A stretch of 64,000 nt of DNA from Streptococcus pacificus (lineage in GTDB: Bacteria; Bacillota; Bacilli; Lactobacillales; Streptococcaceae), in the NCBI RefSeq assembly GCF_016481305.1, contig NZ_JAENBO010000006.1, positions 1 through 64,000 of the forward strand. Direction: 5' to 3'. This document shows, piece after piece, positions 38,047 to 45,870 of the stretch. The notes beneath the pieces are model-generated. The model saw nothing but the letters and a program-made list of their open reading frames with translations, searched no databases and was not told the origin of the DNA. Made by a program: the position numbers and the translations under genes. Position 1 is the first letter of the stretch. The number at the start of each line of letters is the position of its first letter.

Positions 38047-39696
38047 ATGGAAACTATTAAAATGTTTCTCAAAAAGAAAAAAGTTAAGATTGGCTTGATT
38101 GTTGCTGCTAGCCTTATCTTTTTACTGGGAGTAACAGGTTTCAGTTATTATTCAAAAGATGCCAGTATTGACAGATACATCAAAGCAAGAAGTAAAAAGG
38201 GTGATGTGTTTGAAAACATCAAACCCTATATCGTCTGGGCTGATGATAATGCCATCATCTCAATGAATGATGCCAAATACACAACTTTTACTAAGTTGGA
38301 CAGTCAAAAAGAAAAAGATGCCTTAAAAAAAGAACTTCAAAACGCTGATTCAGATGCTGATCTTTATATTAAAAGTGTTGGTACAAAATTTGGGGTTTTC
38401 CCTGATTATAAGGTAGCTGTCAAGCCCATGTCTTTGACCATTAAAACTAACGTCAACAAGATGGATATTCTATTAAACGATAAAAAAGTTGTTCAAAGTA
38501 ATAGTGATGACTATAGTGTGACGCTTGATAAATTGCCTGTTTCAGACTATAAAGCGTCTATTAGTGGTTTTTACAAAGGGAAAAAGGTTGATATCAGTAA
38601 GACCTATGATGGCGTTGAAAACACGATTGATTTGAGTGTGCGCTTTAAAACCTTCAAGGTAAAAAGCAACATTACAGCAGGTGAACTCTACTTTAGTGAT
38701 AGACGCATTGGTAGCCTGAAAGAAGGGGAGTTTGACGTTTCAGAATATCCTACCTCTGACTCTGTAGACGTTTATGTCAAAAAACAATTTCCTGATGGCG
38801 ATTTGATATCAAATAAAGTTGCCATGAGCGATATTGCTGATAATGCTGTTGTCGAATTAAATAGCGACAAGGCTCTTGATGTTGAAAAAGCAGGACAGGT
38901 TTTGGTGGAGTCCTTTAATAAATTGCTGGTCTACTACAGCAGTGGCCAAGATGCAGCTGACATCAAAACCGTTTTTGAAAATGGTGCTAATAACGATTAC
39001 TATAAATTGTTAAAAGAAAGCATCAAAGCTAAAACGCAAACCGACCCTAGAAGGGCCTCTAGTTTGTCAATCCCAGAGATTGTGATTAATCATGTCACTC
39101 AGGTGGGTGTTGATAGTTATGCGTTAAACTATTCAACCACCTATGATTATTATTATGACGCATCAACAGACCCACAAAATGGAACAACAGGACATCTCTA
39201 CCAGAGTTTAACGGGTGAGGCTATCATTAAGGTGACTAAAGATGGCATGCTTTTTGCTAAGAGTGGCCATATCCCATTAGCTTTAGTCAGTGAGAACAAT
39301 CAAGTCAAAAGACCTGGTGTTTTCCCTAAACAACTCATCGGAACATGGCAAGTCAAAGATAAAGATTATACAGCAACCTTAACCTTTGCAGAAGATGGAA
39401 CCGTTTCAAAGAAAACCGTCTTTACTGATAAAGATAAAAAAGATGAAGTGGGGACAGCCAAGGTAGAAGAACTGATTGAGACAGGTGAAAACACCTATCG
39501 CTTTAAGTATGCTTCTGGGGCGGATGTTTCTACCTTCACGATTTTACCTGGTTTAGGAGGCGTTAATATTACTTATGACTTTGGTATCATCATCAAGGAA
39601 AATGAGATTAATCTTGTTATTTGGTCAGGCTCAAAAGATCAAGAAATTGATTACTCGCAAGGCTATATCAGTCCTAAGATGACCAAAATCAACTAA
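38047..39696 (+). CDS. TcaA-like membrane-anchored extracytoplasmic protein
   Basis: A 549-residue protein with a basic N-terminus, one membrane segment (about 15-34) and a large outside part. That part seems to be built of repeated small beta domains (about 115-280), an NTF2-like region (about 285-420) and a C-terminal lipocalin-like beta domain (GTWQVKDKDYTATLTFAEDG). The layout recalls staphylococcal TcaA, which affects wall teichoic acid and glycopeptide response, but it lacks the N-terminal zinc ribbon. The assignment is tentative. It is monocistronic. AAAGGAG lies 9 bases before the ATG. Confidence 0.6.
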   Translation: METIKMFLKKKKVKIGLIVAASLIFLLGVTGFSYYSKDASIDRYIKARSKKGDVFENIKPYIVWADDNAIISMNDAKYTTFTKLDSQKEKDALKKELQNADSDADLYIKSVGTKFGVFPDYKVAVKPMSLTIKTNVNKMDILLNDKKVVQSNSDDYSVTLDKLPVSDYKASISGFYKGKKVDISKTYDGVENTIDLSVRFKTFKVKSNITAGELYFSDRRIGSLKEGEFDVSEYPTSDSVDVYVKKQFPDGDLISNKVAMSDIADNAVVELNSDKALDVEKAGQVLVESFNKLLVYYSSGQDAADIKTVFENGANNDYYKLLKESIKAKTQTDPRRASSLSIPEIVINHVTQVGVDSYALNYSTTYDYYYDASTDPQNGTTGHLYQSLTGEAIIKVTKDGMLFAKSGHIPLALVSENNQVKRPGVFPKQLIGTWQVKDKDYTATLTFAEDGTVSKKTVFTDKDKKDEVGTAKVEELIETGENTYRFKYASGADVSTFTILPGLGGVNITYDFGIIIKENEINLVIWSGSKDQEIDYSQGYISPKMTKIN

Positions 39697-39708
39697 AAAA
39701 TCATAGAT

Positions 39709-39738
39709 AAAAGGACTTGTTTAGGCAAGTCCTTTTTC
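39709..39738. terminator. Bidirectional terminator
   Basis: AAAAGGACTTG (39709-39719) pairs with CAAGTCCTTTT (39726-39736). It serves the TcaA-like gene and, on the minus strand, the pseudouridine synthase gene whose end it overlaps. Confidence 0.88.
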
Positions 39739-40584
39739 AAACGTTTTTGAGTCTCCCTTGACACTAATGGTCTCTAGTGTTAGAGGGTGGGTAAAATGTA
39801 ATCGATAAGCATGGAGCATTAAGCGCTTAGCTGAGTTTTTAGGGTGGTATAAGGGGTCACCAATAATTGGGAAATGATGGTGGGCAAGATGAACTCTAAT
39901 TTGATGGGTTCGCCCTGTCTCTAACTGGCAACTAAGGAGCGTTGTCTTTGGAAGGTATTTGAGTGGCTTAACAATTGTTATGGCTTTCTTTCCATTTTTT
40001 TCATCCACCACTCGTTTTCTTCGATCATGCCGGTGGCGTCCTATTTTATCTTTAAACGTTATTTTTTTTTCAGGAAAGTGATTAGTTACAAGTGCGAGAT
40101 AGTCACGTTTTATCTTTTTTTGTTCTAATAAACGGTTTAAAATAGGTAGGATAAAAGGATTTTTAGCAAACATGACAAGCCCACTCGTTTCCATATCAAG
40201 ACGATGAATAACGTAGCAGGTTTGTCCTACAAAGGCAGAGACATGATTGAGTAGGGCAATTTCAGTTGGTTCATTGCCGTGTGTTTTCATTCCTTCAGGC
40301 TTATTGACAATAATGAGATGCTCGTCTTCATAAAGACAATCAACGAGCTCTTTTTGTCCAAAAGGAATTGTTTTTTCAGGATAATCCTCCTCATCAAACA
40401 ATAAAAGCACTTGATCTTTTTCTTCCACCAATTCTTGCCAGTGAACTGGCTTACCATTGATGAGGACGTGTTTTTTCATCCGTAAAAAATGGCGAATTTT
40501 TCGAGGGATTAAACATTTTTCCTCAAGCAGTTTTTTAACCGTCACTTGTCCATAATGATTTGTAAATGATATTTTTAAAGTCAT
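39721..40584 (-). CDS. RluA/RluD-family pseudouridine synthase
   Basis: A 287-residue RNA-modifying enzyme. It has a short N-terminal S4-like RNA-binding part (about 15-60) and a catalytic domain with the active-site Asp in HRLDMETSGL and the KRDYLALV strand. Uridines in rRNA are the likely targets; the exact site is unknown. The ATG at 40584 gives the normal family N-terminus. A perfect -10 (40596-40591) ends 6 bases before this ATG, so the mRNA may start at or next to the start codon. The next in-frame ATG upstream (40623) lies behind the promoter. Confidence 0.88.
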   Translation of the reverse strand: MTLKISFTNHYGQVTVKKLLEEKCLIPRKIRHFLRMKKHVLINGKPVHWQELVEEKDQVLLLFDEEDYPEKTIPFGQKELVDCLYEDEHLIIVNKPEGMKTHGNEPTEIALLNHVSAFVGQTCYVIHRLDMETSGLVMFAKNPFILPILNRLLEQKKIKRDYLALVTNHFPEKKITFKDKIGRHRHDRRKRVVDEKNGKKAITIVKPLKYLPKTTLLSCQLETGRTHQIRVHLAHHHFPIIGDPLYHPKNSAKRLMLHAYRLHFTHPLTLETISVKGDSKTFEKGLA

Positions 40585-40590
40585 AGTCTT

Positions 40591-40619
40591 ATTATACCAT
40601 CTTCTCAATTTTTTCTTAA
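40591..40619 (-). promoter_or_regulatory. Promoter of the pseudouridine synthase gene (leaderless geometry)
   Basis: Minus strand TTAAGA (40619-40614), 17-base spacer, TATAAT (40596-40591), then 6 bases to the ATG. Confidence 0.6.
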
Positions 40620-40673
40620 GCATAGCTCGTTGAAAAATGATTTTTATCAAATAGGCGTAGAAACAATTTTATT

Positions 40674-40702
40674 ATGACGATTTTACTAGAAATTGCTATA
40701 AT
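40674..40702 (+). promoter_or_regulatory. pbp2a promoter (leaderless geometry)
   Basis: ATGACG (40674-40679), 17-base spacer, perfect TATAAT (40697-40702), then 6 bases to ATG 40709. Confidence 0.6.
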
Positions 40703-40708
40703 GTGGGT

Positions 40709-42982
40709 ATGACTATTTTAGATGTATTAAAGAAAAAATTTTTCCCAGAAGATGACAATGAATTAACCAATAATGAAACGATAGAAGCCTCAATGACTGA
40801 AGAGGATGAGACAATAAAAAGAACAGAGTCTTTTGAAAGGAGAAGCTCTTATCAACGTAGTAAACCAGTCTCGCAAAAAGAAGCAAAGCCAAAAGGTTTT
40901 TTCCATCGCTTTCAATTATCACCCAATAATCCGATTAGAAAGTTTTGGCGTCGCTATAACCTTACAAAGATATTAGTAATTGTTATTTCAACATTTGTAT
41001 TGCTAATTAGCGGTTATCTGTTTTATCTAGCAAAAACAGCTAATGTGTCTGACCTTGAGAGTGCTCTTAGAGCGACTACGGTGATTTATGACCGTGACGG
41101 TGAGTATGCCGGTGCTCTGTCTGGACAAAAAGGGAGTTATGTTGAACTTGATGCCATTAGTGATGATTTAGAAAATGCCGTTATTGCAACTGAAGATAGA
41201 AGTTTTTATGAAAATAACGGTATTAATTTTCAAAGAACACTGCTGGCTGTTTTAACGCTAGGACGTTCTGGGGGTGGCTCTACCATTACTCAGCAACTGG
41301 CTAAAAATGCTTATTTGACACAAGACCAAACCATCAAACGTAAGGCACGAGAATTTTTCCTCGCTCTTGAACTAACGAAAAAATACAGTAAAGATAACAT
41401 CTTAACCATGTATCTTAATAATTCTTATTTTGGAAACGGAGTTTGGGGTGTCGAAGACGCCAGTCAAAAATACTTTGGCGTGCCTGCCAGTCAGTTGAGC
41501 CTTGATGAAGCAGCAACGCTTGCTGGTATGCTAAAAGGGCCAGAAATTTATAACCCCTATTATTCGATAGAAAATGCAACCAATCGCCGTAACACAGTTC
41601 TTCAAGCGATGGTTGATGCAGGAAAAATAGAACAAGGGGTTGCTGATGAGTATAAAGCGGTTAGTATGGAAAGCCGTCTCAGTGATACCTATACTGGTAA
41701 GGTTGATGATTACAAATACCCTTCTTATTTTGATGCTGTTATCAATGAAGCCATTGAAGAATATGGCTTAACTGAGAAGGATATCGTTAATAATGGTTAC
41801 AAAATATACACTGCCTTAGATCAAAACTATCAAATTGGAATGCAAGAAACCTTTAATAATGATGCTCTTTTTCCTGTTTCCTATGAAGATGGCACAAGTG
41901 TCCAAGGGGCTAGTGTTGCTCTAGATCCAAAAGATGGTGGTGTTCGTGGCTTAGTAGGACGTGTCAATAGTTCTGAAGACACTGTTTTTAGAAGCTTTAA
42001 TTATGCCACACAAGGTCAAAGAAGTCCTGCTTCGACCATTAAACCTCTAGTGGTTTATTCACCAGCGATTGCATCTGGTTGGCAACCTGAAAGGGAATTA
42101 CCCAATATGGTTCAAGATTTTGATGGTTATACTCCTCATAATTATGGTGGGTTTGAGTCGGAATCTGTGCCAATGTATCAAGCTTTAGCTAACTCCTATA
42201 ACATTCCTGCCGTCTTTACAGTAAAAGAATTGGGCATTAATAAGGCCTTCTCTTATGGTGAAAAATTTGGCTTGAATTTGTCGAAAACCAAGAAAGAATT
42301 AGGTGTTGCACTGGGTTCAGGTGTATCAACAAATCCATTAGAAATGGCTCAAGCCTATGCTACCTTTGCAAACAACGGTGTTATGCCAAAAGCTCATCTA
42401 ATAACGAGAATTGAAACCGCGAGTGGCAAAGTGATAAAAGAATTCAAAGGAAGTTCTACCAAGGTATTAAGCCAATCTGAAACTAAAAAAATGACCAGTA
42501 TGATGCTTGGAACCTTCTCAAATGGTACAGGTGTTAACGCTAATGTTTATGGCTATACTCTAGCAGGAAAAACAGGGACTACAGAAGCCGACTTTAATCC
42601 TGATTTAGCAACTGATCAATGGGTGATCGGCTATACGCCAGATGTTGTTATCAGTCAGTGGATTGGTTTTGATAAACCCGATGAAAGTCATTATCTGACA
42701 GATTCGAGTGCAGGAACGGCCTCAACGATTTTTAGTGTCCAAGCAAGTTATATCTTACCTTATACAGAAGGAACAAGCTTTAGTGAAAACAGTACCTATG
42801 AGGAAAATGGTATTTCTGCGGAGACTAATACGGCTATAGAGGAACAATCTCAAGGGATTATTGATGGTCTTCAAGAATCTGTTCAAGAAGCTGCTAAAAA
42901 CATCAAAGAAGCTGTTGATGATTCAGGTATTGTTGAAAAAATTCAAGACACCTGGCAAGATATCGTAGATTATTTTAGATAA
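40709..42982 (+). CDS. pbp2a: Class A penicillin-binding protein 2a
   Basis: A 757-residue bifunctional wall synthase. It has a charged, Ser/Glu-rich cytoplasmic tail (1-80), one membrane helix (about 87-108) and a GT51 domain with catalytic Glu162 in ATEDRSFYENNG and GGGSTITQQ. The transpeptidase domain has SPASTIKP (Ser442/Lys445), SYN in ANSYNIP, and KTGTT. ATG 40709 is chosen; a GTG 6 bases upstream is also in frame, but it lies directly after the -10 and would not be transcribed in full. No Shine-Dalgarno is possible in so short a leader. It is followed by the rpmG-secE-nusG cluster, as in other streptococci. Confidence 0.93.
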   Translation: MTILDVLKKKFFPEDDNELTNNETIEASMTEEDETIKRTESFERRSSYQRSKPVSQKEAKPKGFFHRFQLSPNNPIRKFWRRYNLTKILVIVISTFVLLISGYLFYLAKTANVSDLESALRATTVIYDRDGEYAGALSGQKGSYVELDAISDDLENAVIATEDRSFYENNGINFQRTLLAVLTLGRSGGGSTITQQLAKNAYLTQDQTIKRKAREFFLALELTKKYSKDNILTMYLNNSYFGNGVWGVEDASQKYFGVPASQLSLDEAATLAGMLKGPEIYNPYYSIENATNRRNTVLQAMVDAGKIEQGVADEYKAVSMESRLSDTYTGKVDDYKYPSYFDAVINEAIEEYGLTEKDIVNNGYKIYTALDQNYQIGMQETFNNDALFPVSYEDGTSVQGASVALDPKDGGVRGLVGRVNSSEDTVFRSFNYATQGQRSPASTIKPLVVYSPAIASGWQPERELPNMVQDFDGYTPHNYGGFESESVPMYQALANSYNIPAVFTVKELGINKAFSYGEKFGLNLSKTKKELGVALGSGVSTNPLEMAQAYATFANNGVMPKAHLITRIETASGKVIKEFKGSSTKVLSQSETKKMTSMMLGTFSNGTGVNANVYGYTLAGKTGTTEADFNPDLATDQWVIGYTPDVVISQWIGFDKPDESHYLTDSSAGTASTIFSVQASYILPYTEGTSFSENSTYEENGISAETNTAIEEQSQGIIDGLQESVQEAAKNIKEAVDDSGIVEKIQDTWQDIVDYFR

Positions 42983-42983
42983 C

Positions 42984-43012
42984 TTGCACGAATGATAAAA
43001 TAATGATAAAAT
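42984..43012 (+). promoter_or_regulatory. rpmG-secE promoter
   Basis: TTGCAC (42984-42989), 17-base spacer, TAAAAT (43007-43012). GGAGG follows before the rpmG ATG. Confidence 0.7.
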
Positions 43013-43030
43013 GAATTTTACGGAGGCGTT

Positions 43031-43183
43031 ATGGCTCAGAAAAAAGCAAGTTTAGCTTGTGTTGATTGTGGCTCTAGAAATTATTCAATATCGATAAGTA
43101 GTACACCAAAAACAACAAGACTAGAAGTTAATAAATATTGTAAACATTGTGGTCGTTATACACTACATAAAGAAACCAGATAA
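43031..43183 (+). CDS. rpmG: Ribosomal protein L33 (zinc-binding type)
   Basis: A 50-residue large-subunit ribosomal protein beginning [18 protein letters not shown]. It carries two CxxC pairs (CVDC and CKHC), so this is the zinc-containing C+ paralogue of L33. GGAGG lies 4 bases upstream of the ATG. secE follows after 10 bases, the standard streptococcal rpmG-secE-nusG order. Confidence 0.93.
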   Translation: MAQKKASLACVDCGSRNYSISISSTPKTTRLEVNKYCKHCGRYTLHKETR

Positions 43184-43193
43184 GGAGACTCTC

Positions 43194-43370
43194 GTGACGT
43201 TTATTAAGGGTATTTTCACATTATTAAAAGAGACAACGTGGCCTAGTAGAAAACAACGTTGGCATGATTTTATTTCTATTTTAGAATACACAGCCTTTTT
43301 TGCACTAATCATATTTATTTTTGACCAAGTACTTTCTTTAGGGATTTTAGAGTTATTAAGTCGTTTTTAA
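43194..43370 (+). CDS. secE: Preprotein translocase subunit SecE
   Basis: A 58-residue single-span membrane protein and essential clamp of the SecYEG channel. The amphipathic helix carries the family signature KETTWPSRKQ, followed by a membrane helix (about 31-50). The start is GTG 43194, because AAGGAG lies 6-11 bases before it; upstream in-frame codons fall inside rpmG. It works with SecA, encoded at 53.3 kb. Confidence 0.93.
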   Translation: MTFIKGIFTLLKETTWPSRKQRWHDFISILEYTAFFALIIFIFDQVLSLGILELLSRF

Positions 43371-43372
43371 AT

Positions 43373-43402
43373 TTGCAACCCTCTAGGCTTTTGTGATATA
43401 AT
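43373..43402 (+). promoter_or_regulatory. nusG promoter
   Basis: TTGCAA (43373-43378), 18-base spacer, TATAAT (43397-43402). Expected start near 43409, just before the leader hairpin. Confidence 0.65.
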
Positions 43403-43414
43403 AAGTAAAACAAC

Positions 43415-43437
43415 AAAAAAGCCGATTTCGGCTTTTT
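43415..43437 (+). terminator. Intrinsic terminator hairpin in the nusG leader
   Basis: AAAAAA-GCCG-ATTT-CGGC-TTTTTT, placed after the nusG promoter and 20 bases before the nusG ATG. It could both end secE transcripts and attenuate nusG. Confidence 0.8.
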
Positions 43438-43456
43438 TATTATGAAAGGAAGCGCT

Positions 43457-43996
43457 ATGTTAGATAGTTTTGACAAAGGATGGTTTGTGTTACAAACTTA
43501 TTCAGGATACGAAAATAAGGTAAAAGAGAATTTACTACAACGAGCACAGACCTACAACATGCTTGAAAACATTTTACGTGTTGAAATTCCAACACAGACT
43601 GTTAATGTTGAAAAAAATGGTCAAACCAAAGAAGTTGAAGAAAATCGTTTCCCAGGTTATGTCTTAGTAGAGATGGTTATGACTGATGAGGCTTGGTTTG
43701 TGGTTCGTAACACGCCAAATGTCACAGGATTTGTGGGTTCTCACGGGAATCGTTCAAAACCAACCCCACTACTTGAAGAAGAAATTAGGGCAATTTTGAT
43801 TTCAATGGGACAATCAGTAGATGTTATTGATACCAATATCAAAGAAGGCGATATGGTTCAAATTATTGATGGTGCCTTTGTGGGTCAAGAAGGTCGAGTG
43901 ATTGAAATTGAAAATAATAAAGTGAAAATTATGCTCAATATGTTTGGTACAGAGACTGCTGCAGAATTAGAGTTGTATCAAATTGCAGAACTCTAA
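43457..43996 (+). CDS. nusG: Transcription elongation factor NusG
   Basis: A 179-residue RNA polymerase-binding factor that controls pausing and termination. The N-terminal NGN domain begins GWFVLQTYSGYENKVKENL and includes FPGYVLVEM; the C-terminal KOW domain contains EGDMVQIIDGAFVGQEGRV. ATG 43457 is chosen because GAAAGGAAG lies 5-13 bases upstream. A strong intrinsic terminator stands directly before the ribosome-binding site, so its expression may be attenuated. Confidence 0.96.
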   Translation: MLDSFDKGWFVLQTYSGYENKVKENLLQRAQTYNMLENILRVEIPTQTVNVEKNGQTKEVEENRFPGYVLVEMVMTDEAWFVVRNTPNVTGFVGSHGNRSKPTPLLEEEIRAILISMGQSVDVIDTNIKEGDMVQIIDGAFVGQEGRVIEIENNKVKIMLNMFGTETAAELELYQIAEL

Positions 43997-44042
43997 GAGG
44001 ACAATAGTCACTAATCAGTGACAAGAGAGTTAATCAAAAAAG

Positions 44043-44070
44043 AAAAGGATGACCAGGTCATCCTTTTTAG
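44043..44070 (+). terminator. nusG terminator
   Basis: AAAAGGATGA pairs with TCATCCTTTT around CCAGG, followed by T and a second pyrimidine run. Confidence 0.88.
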
Positions 44071-44096
44071 TATTCTCTTAATAAGTGATTAAAATT

Positions 44097-44759
44097 TTAC
44101 GGGCGTTGTGGTGCCATAGCGTTTAAAACATTATATTTCTTTTGCAGGTAATAACGGGCACCAAAAGAAATAGCAGCAATAATCAAAAGTCCTGCAAAAG
44201 ACAGAGGAATATTAACACTTGCTGGTAAAAAGCTTGAAGAAGCTGAAACTACTAACCACAGCGCCATCGCTAGTGATAAAATACCAACTGTTTTTAAAAA
44301 GCTTGGTCTTTTAGATTTTGGTTTGCCGGTATGACGATAGATGCTATGATAAACAGCATACATGGCACCTCCACCACCAAAACCAATGAGAAGGAGAGAT
44401 ACAATACCAGTTGTCGCAGCAGCTGGGTTGACAAGGTTCATAACAGCATTAACAAAGGCAACAATGGCAATAAACAAGAAAGAAGTATCTAACCACATCA
44501 GCCATGGATTAGTATTTTTTTCAGCCATTTCTTTTTGTTTTTGCAAGGCTTGATCACTAAATTGACTTGCCCAAGTGGTTGGCGCACCAAGAAATGTTCT
44601 AGCAGGAACACCTTTTTTTTGTTGTTCTAATATCTGAGGAAGGGCGTCTTCAAGAATTGTTTTGATTTCCTCATCATTTTTACCATCTTTAATTAATTGA
44701 TTGGTAGCAATGTGGATAAATTCTTGATTTTTCTTGGTAAGGTCATTGAGCATTTGCAT
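44097..44759 (-). CDS. DUF1129 family membrane protein
   Basis: A 220-residue protein. A helical N-terminal part (1-70: LTKKNQEFIHIATNQLIKDG, then an acidic segment) is followed by about four to five membrane helices and a short basic tail. It resembles DUF1129 proteins, which usually neighbour corA in streptococci. The function is unknown. ATG 44759 has AGGAG 9 bases upstream. It lies 24 bases after corA in the same direction and is probably co-transcribed. Confidence 0.8.
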   Translation of the reverse strand: MQMLNDLTKKNQEFIHIATNQLIKDGKNDEEIKTILEDALPQILEQQKKGVPARTFLGAPTTWASQFSDQALQKQKEMAEKNTNPWLMWLDTSFLFIAIVAFVNAVMNLVNPAAATTGIVSLLLIGFGGGGAMYAVYHSIYRHTGKPKSKRPSFLKTVGILSLAMALWLVVSASSSFLPASVNIPLSFAGLLIIAAISFGARYYLQKKYNVLNAMAPQRP

Positions 44760-44783
44760 GTGTTTTTCTCCTGTCTTTGTTTG

Positions 44784-45728
44784 TTAGAACCATTTTTTTC
44801 TGAAAAAATAAATGACAACGGATGCACTACCAATAGCAGCTAAGAAAACAATTATCCAAAAAGCTTGTGGCATGTCGTTTAAAGGGAGATCGTTGTCTTT
44901 GAAGTTCATCCCATAGGCAGAAAAGACTACCGTTGGAATATCAAGTGCCATTGTCATCAAGGCAAGGGTCTTCATGATTGTATTTTGGTTGTTTGAGATA
45001 ATAGAAGCTGTGGTTTCTGTCATGGCGTTTAGGACGTTTTCATAGATGCCCGCCATCTCAATCGCCTGCTGGGTTTCAATCAAGGTATCTTCAAGAAGGT
45101 CTTCGTCTTCAACATATTTTTTTAAGCTACTATTGTGACTAGCTAGTTTTTTAACAATTCGTTCGTTAAATTTTAAAGATGCCTTAAGGTAGACAATGGA
45201 TTTTTCAAGTTCCATCATGTCAATTAATTGTTCGTTTCTTGTCGCTCTCTCTAGTCGTGCTTCGATACGATCTGATTGACGGTCAATTGTCCTTAGGGCT
45301 GATAGATAAAGCTCTGCGTTACGATATAAAATCTGAAAAACAAAGCGTGTTTTCATAAAGGTATTGAAGTTTTTAACGCGTTTATTAAAGAAGTTTTCAA
45401 AGAGCGTTAATTCTTCCAAACAAGTCGTAATCACGGCTGTTTTTGTAATAATAATTCCCAAAGGAATGGTCACATAATAGGTCTTATTATTACGTTCTTC
45501 ATAGGTAGGAACGTCGACTAAGATAAGAGTGTAGTCGTCTTCTACTGACACACGAGATGTTTCTTCCGCATCAAGAGGTGCACGTAAATCAGCAACATCA
45601 ATATTGAAGGTTTCAGCTATACTAACCGATTCTTCCTGGGAGGGGTTGACCAAATTAATCCAAGCGCCTGGCTCAAATGTTTGAATTTCTTCAAATTGTG
45701 TTGCTCGTGAAAGAAACATTTGTTTCAT
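44784..45728 (-). CDS. corA: CorA-family magnesium transporter
   Basis: A 314-residue divalent-cation channel. It has a large N-terminal cytoplasmic funnel, a long helix, and two C-terminal membrane helices separated by the selectivity motif YGMNF. A basic C-terminal end (FFRKKWF) closes the pore entrance. Mg2+ is the likely substrate; Co2+ or Ni2+ are possible. AAGGAGGG lies before the ATG. It is divergent from uvrA. Confidence 0.92.
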   Translation of the reverse strand: MKQMFLSRATQFEEIQTFEPGAWINLVNPSQEESVSIAETFNIDVADLRAPLDAEETSRVSVEDDYTLILVDVPTYEERNNKTYYVTIPLGIIITKTAVITTCLEELTLFENFFNKRVKNFNTFMKTRFVFQILYRNAELYLSALRTIDRQSDRIEARLERATRNEQLIDMMELEKSIVYLKASLKFNERIVKKLASHNSSLKKYVEDEDLLEDTLIETQQAIEMAGIYENVLNAMTETTASIISNNQNTIMKTLALMTMALDIPTVVFSAYGMNFKDNDLPLNDMPQAFWIIVFLAAIGSASVVIYFFRKKWF

Positions 45729-45815
45729 CAGTAGCCCTCCTTAATCTTTTCATGTATTGTACTATTATACTACAAAATATCAATTTTGTGGGTAACTGAT
45801 TAATAGAAATTTTGT

Positions 45816-45848
45816 TATAATAAAGACAATGCGATTGTAAACGCATTG
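45816..45848 (+). promoter_or_regulatory. uvrA -10 box and leader hairpin
   Basis: TATAAT (45816-45821), followed by a perfect inverted repeat CAATGCG (45827-45833) / CGCATTG (45842-45848) at the start of the transcript. It may be an operator or a stabilising hairpin. Confidence 0.5.
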
Positions 45849-45870
45849 CGAGATGAAAGAGAGTCAAATC

